A DNA stretch of 45,847 nt from CAVQGZ01 sp964356295 (GTDB lineage: Bacteria > Actinomycetota > Actinomycetes > Jiangellales > Jiangellaceae), in assembly GCA_964356295.1 (NCBI GenBank), contig CAYHHE010000011.1, positions 1 through 45,847 of the forward strand, given 5' to 3'. The position numbers were made by a program, and so were the translations under genes. Under the pieces are notes generated by a model that saw only the letters and a list, made by a program, of their open reading frames with translations, was not told the DNA's origin and made no database searches. Shown here piece after piece: positions 22,701 through 29,707 of the stretch (its first letter is position 1; each line of letters opens with the position of its first letter).

Positions 22701-24088
22701 GTCGACCGCGACCGCTGTCCGGGTTCCCCGAATGGCTGCCGGCCGAGCAGGTGGTCGAACGCGTGCTCACCGACGGCCTACGCGAGGCCTTCGAGCGTCA
22801 CGGCTTCGCCCCGCTGCGGACCAGGGCCGTCGAACCGGTGCCGGTGCTCCTGGGCAAGGGGGAGACCGACAAGGAGATCTACGCCCTGCGGCGGCTGCAG
22901 GACGACACGGGCCGGGACGCCGACGACGACACCCGGCTGGGGCTGCACTTCGACCTGACCGTCCCACTGGCGCGGTACGTGCTGGAGAACGCAGGTCACG
23001 TGACCTTCCCCTACCGCCGCTACCAGATCCAGTCGGTCTGGCGGGGCGAACGGCCTCAAGAGGGCCGCTACCGAGAGTTCGTCCAGGCCGACATCGACAT
23101 CGTCGGGGACGGCGCGCTGCCCTTCCACCACGAGGTGGAGGTGGCGCTGGTCGCCGCCGAGGCTCTCTCGGGGCTGCCGATCCCGCCGATCCGCATGCGG
23201 GTGAACAACCGGAAGGTCGCCGAGGGCTTCTCCCGGGGACTCGGCATCGACGACGTGCCCGCCGTGCTGCGCGTCATGGACAAGCTGGACAAGATCGGGC
23301 CGGACGCCGTCCGGGAGGAACTGGTCACCGGGGTCGGGCTGTCCGTGGACCAGGCCGAACGCTGCCTCGGCCTCGCCAGGATCTCCGGCTCTCGGAGTGA
23401 GGGCGCCGCCGGCGTGAGCGCTGCCGTGCGGGCCCTTGACGTCGAGCACCCCCTGCTCGAGGAGGGGCTGGCCGAGCTCGCCCGGGTGGTGGAGGCCGCC
23501 GAGCGCGCTGTGCCGGGCGTCCTGGTGCCCGACCTGTCCATCGCCCGTGGGCTGGACTACTACACCGGCACGGTGTTCGAGACCCACCTGGTCGGGCACG
23601 AGGGCCTGGGCTCGATCTGCTCAGGCGGACGCTACGACGAGCTGGCGCGCGACGGTGACCGCGTGTTCCCGGGGGTGGGCGTATCGGTGGGGGTGACCAG
23701 GCTGGTCGGGGGCCTGCTGAGCCGAGGTCTCGTCCGCGCCAGCCGCTCGGTCCCCAGCTGCGTCCTGATCGCGGTCGTGGACGAGCAGCGTCGCGCCGAC
23801 TCGGACACGATCGCCGCTGCGCTGCGCCGCCGGGGTGTCGCGGCCGAGGTCTCGCCGTCGGCGGCCAAGTACGGCAAGCAGATCCGCTACGCCGACCGTC
23901 GCGGTATCCCCTTCGTCTGGTTCCCCGGGACCGATGGCCCAGGGCAGGTCAAGGACATCCGCAGCGGCGACCAGGTCGCCGCTGACCCCCACACCTGGTT
24001 CCCGCCGCCGCAGGACCGGCAGGTCACGGTCCACGCCACCGCCCCGGACGGGGCCTCGTCGTCCAAGGAGTCCTCACGTGATGCGTAG
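22697..24088 (+). CDS. hisS: histidine--tRNA ligase
   Basis: Class II synthetase of 463 aa. Signatures: motif 2 region FPYRRYQIQSVWRGERPQEGRYREF, the histidine-specific ARGLDYYTGTVFE, GSICSGGRYDELA (motif 3 area), and a C-terminal anticodon-binding domain (SAAKYGKQIRYADRRGIPFVWF). The N-terminus (SGFPEWLPAEQ) and the ETDKEIYALRRL/LHFDLTVPLARYVLENAG segment differ from the M. tuberculosis-type HisRS (GVPDY...RPEGT) and match a second bacterial subtype. ATG 22697 overlaps the preceding stop by 4 nt; it overlaps aspS by 11 nt at its end. Confidence 0.95.
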   Translation: MSRPRPLSGFPEWLPAEQVVERVLTDGLREAFERHGFAPLRTRAVEPVPVLLGKGETDKEIYALRRLQDDTGRDADDDTRLGLHFDLTVPLARYVLENAGHVTFPYRRYQIQSVWRGERPQEGRYREFVQADIDIVGDGALPFHHEVEVALVAAEALSGLPIPPIRMRVNNRKVAEGFSRGLGIDDVPAVLRVMDKLDKIGPDAVREELVTGVGLSVDQAERCLGLARISGSRSEGAAGVSAAVRALDVEHPLLEEGLAELARVVEAAERAVPGVLVPDLSIARGLDYYTGTVFETHLVGHEGLGSICSGGRYDELARDGDRVFPGVGVSVGVTRLVGGLLSRGLVRASRSVPSCVLIAVVDEQRRADSDTIAAALRRRGVAAEVSPSAAKYGKQIRYADRRGIPFVWFPGTDGPGQVKDIRSGDQVAADPHTWFPPPQDRQVTVHATAPDGASSSKESSRDA

Positions 24089-25880
24089 CCACGGCGCCGG
24101 AACGCTGCGCCCGGACCACGACGGGCAGACGGTGACCCTGGCCGGCTGGGTCGCCCGCCGACGCGACCACGGCGGCGTCGCCTTCATCGACCTGCGGGAC
24201 GCCACCGGGGTGGTGCAGGTGGTCCTTCGCGACGAGGACGCCACTGCGGAGATGCGTCCGGAGTCCTGCGTGCAGGTCAGCGGGCTGGTCCGCAGCCGTC
24301 CCCCCGGGAACGAGAACCCCGACCTGCCCACCGGAGCGGTGGAGGTGGCCTCCGCCGACGTGGCGGTGCTCGGCAGCGCCGCGCCGCTGCCGTTCCCCGT
24401 GGAGGACGGCCACGTCGGCACGGTCGGGGAGGAGACCCGGCTGCGGCACCGCTACCTCGACCTGCGACGCCCCGGTCCGGCGCGCGCGCTGCGGATGCGC
24501 TCGGAGGTCAGCAGGGTGGCGCGCCGGGTCATGCACGAGCACGGCTTCGTGGAGGTGGAGACCCCGACCCTGACCCGCTCCACCCCCGAGGGCGCCCGGG
24601 ACTTCCTGGTGCCCGTTCGTCTGCAGCCCGGGCACTGGTACGCGCTCCCGCAGAGCCCCCAGCTGTTCAAGCAGCTGCTCATGGTCTCCGGGCTGGAGCG
24701 CTACTACCAGATCGCCCGGTGCTACCGCGACGAGGACTTCCGAGCCGACCGTCAGCCCGAGTTCACCCAGCTCGATGTCGAGATGTCCTTCGTGGACGTC
24801 GAGGACGTGATCGCGCTCACCGAGGACCTGTTCAGCGCCCTGTGGAGCGAGATCGCCGGGGTCACCGTAGCGCTGCCGATCCCGCGGATCAGCTACGCCG
24901 AAGCGATGGCGAGGTACGGAACCGACAAGCCCGACCGCAGGTTCGGTCTTGAGCTCGTCGAGGTGACCGGCGAGCTGATCGGCACCGAGTTCCGGGTGTT
25001 CCAGGCCCCGTACGTGGGCGCCGTGCGCATGCCGGGCGGGGCGTCGCAGACCCGGCGAGAGCTCGACGGATGGCAGGACTGGGCCAGGTCGCGTGGGGCC
25101 CGCGGGTTGGCCTACCTCCTCGTCCAGGGCGACGGTGAGGTCACCGGGCCGGTGGCCAAGAACCTCTCGGCGGCCGAGCGGTCGGACGTACTGGCCGCCA
25201 CCGGGGCACAGCCGGGAGACTGCCTGTTCTTCGCCGCCGGGGAGCCCGGGGCCTCCCGATATCTGCTCGGGGCGACACGACTGGAGATCGCGCGCCGGCT
25301 GGGCCTCGCCGACAGGGATGCCTGGTCGTTCGTGTGGGTGGTCGATGCGCCGATGTTCGAGTGGGACCACGACGACGGTCGCTGGAACGCTGTCCACCAT
25401 CCGTTCACCGCACCGGCGCCAGGCTGGGAGGACCGGTTCGTCCACGAGCCGGGGCAGGCCATGGCGGCGGCCTACGACCTGGTGTGCAACGGCAACGAGC
25501 TCGGCGGCGGCTCTATCCGGGTCCATCGCCCCGACATGCAGGAACAGGTGTTCGCGGTGCTGGGCATCCCCAGGCACGAGGCCCAGGAGAAGTTCGGCTT
25601 CCTTCTCGAGGCGCTGCGCTACGGTCCGCCGCCGCACGGCGGCATCGCGTTCGGATGGGACCGCATCTGCATGCTGCTGGCCGGGGCGGACTCCCTGCGG
25701 GAGGTCATCGCGTTCCCCAAGACCGGGGCCGGCTACGACCCCCTGACCGGTGCCCCGACCCCGATCACCGCCGAGCAGCGTGCCGAGGCGGGCATCGACG
25801 CCGTACCCGCCGACGCGGACCAGGCGGTGCCGCCCAACGCGCCGCGGCACGCGGTCATCGCCGACGAGCGCCGCAGCTAG
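24078..25880 (+). CDS. aspS: aspartate--tRNA ligase
   Basis: 600 aa, bacterial type. The N-terminal OB-fold anticodon domain (VTLAGWVARRRDHGGVAFIDLRD) is followed by the catalytic core with QSPQLFKQLLMVSG, RCYRDEDFRADRQPEFTQLD (motif 2), a GAD insertion (about 290-410), and motif 3 in GGIAFGWDRICMLL. GTG 24078 (7 nt after AAGGAG at 24065-24070) is chosen; ATG 24081 is an equally possible start that removes one residue. Discriminating versus non-discriminating charging cannot be told here. The last gene of the hisS transcript, it converges on the MMPL gene. Confidence 0.95.
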   Translation: MMRSHGAGTLRPDHDGQTVTLAGWVARRRDHGGVAFIDLRDATGVVQVVLRDEDATAEMRPESCVQVSGLVRSRPPGNENPDLPTGAVEVASADVAVLGSAAPLPFPVEDGHVGTVGEETRLRHRYLDLRRPGPARALRMRSEVSRVARRVMHEHGFVEVETPTLTRSTPEGARDFLVPVRLQPGHWYALPQSPQLFKQLLMVSGLERYYQIARCYRDEDFRADRQPEFTQLDVEMSFVDVEDVIALTEDLFSALWSEIAGVTVALPIPRISYAEAMARYGTDKPDRRFGLELVEVTGELIGTEFRVFQAPYVGAVRMPGGASQTRRELDGWQDWARSRGARGLAYLLVQGDGEVTGPVAKNLSAAERSDVLAATGAQPGDCLFFAAGEPGASRYLLGATRLEIARRLGLADRDAWSFVWVVDAPMFEWDHDDGRWNAVHHPFTAPAPGWEDRFVHEPGQAMAAAYDLVCNGNELGGGSIRVHRPDMQEQVFAVLGIPRHEAQEKFGFLLEALRYGPPPHGGIAFGWDRICMLLAGADSLREVIAFPKTGAGYDPLTGAPTPITAEQRAEAGIDAVPADADQAVPPNAPRHAVIADERRS

Positions 25881-25918
25881 CCGCCCGCAGCCCCCAGCCC
25901 CCCCGCCCGCAGCCCCCA
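25881..25918 (+). repeat. C-rich, G-poor 16-bp direct repeat after aspS
   Basis: CCGCCCGCAGCCCCCA occurs at 25881-25896 and 25903-25918, making the aspS 3' trailer strongly C over G. Such RNA resembles a Rho-loading site, but this is inference from composition. Confidence 0.6.
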
Positions 25919-25946
25919 CTGATCACGTTAAGCACGCCTGCGTGGA

Positions 25947-25974
25947 GTTTGCATGGGGTCGGCACCATGCAAAC
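25947..25974. terminator. perfect 10-bp hairpin between convergent aspS and the MMPL gene
   Basis: GTTTGCATGG pairs exactly with CCATGCAAAC across an 8-nt loop. It lies midway in the 203-bp convergent interval, symmetrical for both transcripts, with no U-tract. A bidirectional terminator is the simplest reading; a protein-binding palindrome is the alternative. The remainder of 25975-26083 shows nothing I recognise. Confidence 0.55.
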
Positions 25975-26083
25975 CCGATGCGAACCGTGCGAAGGCCTCC
26001 ATCCCCGGGTGCCCAGACCGTCCGCGTGCGGCGCGAGGGGTAGCGGCCATCGGGCACAGCGGTGCGTGGGGCCCGACGACCGG

Positions 26084-28330
26084 TCAGCTGCGGCTCGTCC
26101 ACACCCGGTCCGGCGAGCTGTCCCGGTCCGGCAAAGGCGCGGCCTGGCTGGGCGGTGCGGACTCGCTCAGCCCGAACCGTGCGTGCAGCCGCCGCAGTGG
26201 GCCGGGGGCCCACCAGTTCCACTCGCCGAGCAGTGTCATCGTCGCGGGAACCAGCAGGATTCGCACCAGCGTGGCGTCGATGAGCACCGCGATCGCCAGG
26301 GCGACACCGGTCTGCTTGATGACCAGGAGGTCGCCCACGACGAATCCCGCGAAGACGACCACGATGATCAGGGCGGCCGAGGTGATGACCCGCCCGGTGT
26401 GCTGCAAGCCGGCACGCACCGATGCGTCGTTGTCCAGTCCCTGGTCGTGGAACTCCTTGATCCGTGACAGCAGGAAGACCTCGTAGTCCATCGAGAGCCC
26501 GAAGGCGAACGCGAACACCAGGACGGGGATGACGGCCTCGATGCCGCCGACCGAGGTGTAGCCGAGCACTCCCTCCAGCCGGCCGTCCTGGAAGATCCAC
26601 ACCAGCGCCCCGAAGCTGGCACCCAGCGACAGCACGATCATCGCCAGCGCCTTCACCGGGATGACGACAGACCCGGTGAGCAGGAACAGCAGCACGACGG
26701 TGGCCAGCGCCAGCCAGCCCAGCGCCAGCGGAGCGTCCGCGGAGATGCTCGCCACGAAGTCCACCAGGGACGCCGCACGTCCGGTGACGTAGCTGGGGAA
26801 GTCGGACCGGTCCGCACGGATCTGTGCGACGACCTCTCGCGCCTGCGGTCCTTGGTCGTCGCCGCCGGTGAACACGTCGAGGACGGCCACCTCGCCCTGC
26901 TGGCGGGCGGTCGCCACCCGTTCGACACCGTCGATGCGCGACACCTCGGCGCCGAAGGCGTCCAGCTCGTCCGCGGATGCCTCGGCCACGACCCTCACCT
27001 GCGGCAGGGCGACGGCAGGGAACCGGTCGGTGATCTGCTCGGTCACCACCCGCTGCGTCGAGGTCTGCGGCAGCAGCTCGATCCCGGAGCTGACCAGCAC
27101 CATGCGCAGCGCCGGCAGCCCGAGAACGACGAGCACGGCCGTCACCGCTCCGGCGACCAGCCACGGCCGGCGCTGCACCCAGGTGGCGAGCCGGGAGAAG
27201 ACCCCCTCCGGCGGCGGTGCGTCACCGAACCCGTGAGCGATGCTGCCCACCACCGGCAGCCGGGCCAGCACCCCGCGCCGGGAGACGAATCGGGTGAGCA
27301 GCACGAGCAGCGCAGGCACGAGGGTGATCGCCACAAGCAGTGCGACGAGCACGACGCTGAGCGCAGCCGCGCCGACTGCCCGGATGAGCTCGACGTCGAA
27401 CACCAGCAGCGCCGACACCGCTATGGCGACCGTCAGGGCGGAGAACAGCACCGTGCGTCCGGCGGTCGCCATGGTCACCGCCATCGCGGTGGCGCGGGCC
27501 TGCTGGTCGGGGATGTCGTCGGGGTCGTGGTCGACCCCGATCTCCTCCCGGTACCGGCTGACCACCAGCAGCGAGTAGTCGATGCACAGTCCCAGGCCGA
27601 GCACCGTGACGACGTTGACGACCGAGGCGTCCAGATCGAGCACGTAGGAGAACAGCAGCAGGCTGCCCAGCCCGCCTGCGATGGACGCGACCGCGCCGGC
27701 GATCGGGATCGACGCCGCGGCGAACCCACCGAAGATCACCACCATGATCAGCAGGCTGAGCGGGAGGGCAACCGCCTCGCCCGTGCGCAGGTCGGTCTCC
27801 ACCTGCTCGGTGATGTCGTCCACGATCAGCGAGACCCCGCTGACCGTCCCCGTCGACCCCGGGACGTCGGCAGCCACGGCGTGGAGCCGGTCCACCACAG
27901 CGTCGGCGGCAGCTGCCTCCTCGGCGTCGTCGAGGTCTTCGACCAGGGACACCGCCACCAGCACTGCCGTGGCGTCGGTGGCCACGAACGCCGGGCCCGC
28001 GACACTCGGGTCGGTGACCGCGGCGATCTCCGGGAGTCCCTCCAGGTCGGCACGTACCCGGGCCAGGGCGGCGGCCACCTCGGGGGAGGCCGGGTCCACC
28101 TCCTCGAGCAGCAGCTGGTAGGTCGGGCCCACCTCCGCGGACGCGGCCAGCAGGTCACGTCCTTGCGTGGACTCACTGGGGAACTCCAGGTCTCCGCTGG
28201 TCAGCCGAGCGAACAGCGAGTCGCCGAACACGCCCCCGACGGACGCCGCGTACCCGACGACCGCGAGCACCGCCCAGGCCAGCACCACCCACCAGGCCCG
28301 GTGTGCCACCCCCCGTCCCAGCCCCCGCAC
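26084..28330 (-). CDS. MMPL-family (RND superfamily) transporter
   Basis: 748-aa integral membrane protein made of two similar halves. Each has one membrane helix, a large extracytoplasmic domain and a five-helix bundle: residues ~15-35 then ~165-330, and ~375-395 then ~540-700. Family signatures are GLGLCIDYSLLVVSRYREE in half 1 and AFAFGLSMDYEVFLLSRIKEF in half 2, with the Asp-Tyr pairs expected to relay protons. Actinobacterial members export lipids or siderophores; the substrate here is not inferable. GTG 28330 begins MRGLGRGVAHRAWWVV; longer open frame upstream overlaps rarA and is rejected. CACACT on its strand gives a leaderless start. Confidence 0.88.
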   Translation of the reverse strand: MRGLGRGVAHRAWWVVLAWAVLAVVGYAASVGGVFGDSLFARLTSGDLEFPSESTQGRDLLAASAEVGPTYQLLLEEVDPASPEVAAALARVRADLEGLPEIAAVTDPSVAGPAFVATDATAVLVAVSLVEDLDDAEEAAAADAVVDRLHAVAADVPGSTGTVSGVSLIVDDITEQVETDLRTGEAVALPLSLLIMVVIFGGFAAASIPIAGAVASIAGGLGSLLLFSYVLDLDASVVNVVTVLGLGLCIDYSLLVVSRYREEIGVDHDPDDIPDQQARATAMAVTMATAGRTVLFSALTVAIAVSALLVFDVELIRAVGAAALSVVLVALLVAITLVPALLVLLTRFVSRRGVLARLPVVGSIAHGFGDAPPPEGVFSRLATWVQRRPWLVAGAVTAVLVVLGLPALRMVLVSSGIELLPQTSTQRVVTEQITDRFPAVALPQVRVVAEASADELDAFGAEVSRIDGVERVATARQQGEVAVLDVFTGGDDQGPQAREVVAQIRADRSDFPSYVTGRAASLVDFVASISADAPLALGWLALATVVLLFLLTGSVVIPVKALAMIVLSLGASFGALVWIFQDGRLEGVLGYTSVGGIEAVIPVLVFAFAFGLSMDYEVFLLSRIKEFHDQGLDNDASVRAGLQHTGRVITSAALIIVVVFAGFVVGDLLVIKQTGVALAIAVLIDATLVRILLVPATMTLLGEWNWWAPGPLRRLHARFGLSESAPPSQAAPLPDRDSSPDRVWTSRS

Positions 28331-28336
28331 ACCCGC

Positions 28337-28342
28337 AGTGTG
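28337..28342 (-). promoter_or_regulatory. -10-like box for the MMPL gene
   Basis: Minus-strand CACACT (one mismatch to TANNNT) ends so that the seventh nucleotide downstream is the GTG at 28330, as expected for a leaderless mRNA. It is part of a 50-bp divergent region shared with rarA. Confidence 0.35.
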
Positions 28343-28368
28343 CCGAACGGCGTCGGGCCGTCGGCGCC

Positions 28369-28374
28369 TACCCT
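28369..28374 (+). promoter_or_regulatory. -10 box for rarA, leaderless
   Basis: TACCCT fits TANNNT; the seventh nucleotide after it is the G of the GTG at 28381. No ribosome-binding site is present, so a leaderless transcript is likely. Confidence 0.5.
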
Positions 28375-28380
28375 CGCGTC

Positions 28381-29700
28381 GTGAGCGACACGCTGTTCGG
28401 GGCGGCTGGGTTCGAGGTGCCCGGCACGGCCGGCCCGCCCGGGCCGGATCGCCGTCCGCTGGCAGCACGCCTGCGTCCGCGCACCCTGGACGAAGTGGTC
28501 GGTCAGGAGCACCTCCTACGGCCGGGTGGGCCGCTGGCGACCCTGTCAGTCGCCGGCTCCGGGACCTCGGTGGTGCTCTACGGACCCCCGGGAACCGGCA
28601 AGACGAGCGTGGCCCTGCTGCTGGGTGCCACGAGCGGAGCGCACGTGGTCGAGCTGTCGGCGCTCGAGGCAGGGGTCGCCCAGGTGCGCGCCGCCATTCA
28701 CCAGGCCCGCGAGCGGCTGCGCCGCCATGGCCAGCCCACCCTGCTGGTCATCGACGAGGTGCACCGGTTCTCCCGCACCCAGCAGGACGCGCTGCTGCCG
28801 GCGGTCGAGAACGGCTGGGTCACCCTGGTTGCGGCGACCACGGAGAACCCGTCGATCAGCCTCGTCTCGCCGCTGCTGTCCCGGTCGCTGGTACTCCAGC
28901 TGCACCCACTCGACGACGCTGCGCTCGACGCGCTGCTGCAGCGCGCCTTGGATCGCCCCGACGGGCTGGGTGGCCGCCTGCGTGTCGAGCCAGAGGCGGC
29001 GTCGCGCCTGAGGCGGCTCGCCGCCGGTGACGGTCGACGCCTGCTCACCCTGCTCGAGACCTGCGTGAGCGCCCTCGACGACGAGGAGGACCGGTTGGCC
29101 GTGACAACGGTGGAGCAGGTCGCCCAACGGGTGGCGCTGCGTTACGACAGGGCCGGTGACCAGCACTACGAGATGGCAAGTGCCCTGATCAAGTCCGTCC
29201 GCGGCAGCGACGTCGACGCGGCGCTGCACTACCTGGCCCGGATGGCGGAGGCGGGGGAGGACCCTCGCTTCCTCGCACGACGGCTGGTGATCCTGGCCAG
29301 CGAGGACGTCGGGCTCGCTGACCCGCAGGCGCTGCCGCTCGCCGTCGCGGGTGCCCAGGCGGTCGCGCTGGTCGGGTGGCCCGAGGCGCGCATCGTGCTC
29401 GCGCAGGTGGTCATCGCGCTGGCACTGGCCCCGAAGAGCAACGCCGTCCTCGTCGCGGTGGACGAGGCCGTCGCCGACGTCCGGCGCCTCGGCGGTGGCG
29501 CCGCGCCGCAGCACCTGCGCGGCGTGGGCTACACCTCCCCGCACGACGACCCGCGCGGCGTCGTCGCAGCCGACTACCTTCCCGACCTTCTGTCCCATGC
29601 CGACTACTACCGTCCGAGTGGACGGGGCGGGGAGGCGGCGTTACGGCAGCGCTGGGAGAATCTTCGCGCGCTCATTCGCCGCACGCAGACCGAGGAGTAG
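28381..29700 (+). CDS. rarA: replication-associated recombination protein A (MgsA/WRNIP1 family AAA+ ATPase)
   Basis: 439 aa. Walker A GPPGTGKTS (68-76), Walker B LLVIDEVHRFSR, sensor 1 GATTENPS-like AATTENPSISL, then the tetramerisation domain (DQHYEMASALIKSVRGSDVDAALHYLARM) and the conserved SEDVGLADPQAL segment. RarA acts at stalled replication forks with single-strand-binding protein. The N-terminal ~30 residues are variable (MSDTLFGAAG). The GTG at 28381 fits the -10 spacing. alaS follows after 7 bp; rarA before alaS-ruvX is the usual actinobacterial order. Confidence 0.93.
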   Translation: MSDTLFGAAGFEVPGTAGPPGPDRRPLAARLRPRTLDEVVGQEHLLRPGGPLATLSVAGSGTSVVLYGPPGTGKTSVALLLGATSGAHVVELSALEAGVAQVRAAIHQARERLRRHGQPTLLVIDEVHRFSRTQQDALLPAVENGWVTLVAATTENPSISLVSPLLSRSLVLQLHPLDDAALDALLQRALDRPDGLGGRLRVEPEAASRLRRLAAGDGRRLLTLLETCVSALDDEEDRLAVTTVEQVAQRVALRYDRAGDQHYEMASALIKSVRGSDVDAALHYLARMAEAGEDPRFLARRLVILASEDVGLADPQALPLAVAGAQAVALVGWPEARIVLAQVVIALALAPKSNAVLVAVDEAVADVRRLGGGAAPQHLRGVGYTSPHDDPRGVVAADYLPDLLSHADYYRPSGRGGEAALRQRWENLRALIRRTQTEE

Positions 29701-29707
29701 GCAGGCC

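Noticed and set aside
24024..25919. 631-codon open frame antisense to aspS
   Set aside because: Shadow of the aspS coding strand; no motifs and no initiation signal.
26852..28384. 510-codon plus-strand frame opposite the MMPL gene
   Set aside because: His/Gln/Arg-rich antisense product; the MMPL reading on the minus strand has clear membrane bundles and both family motifs.
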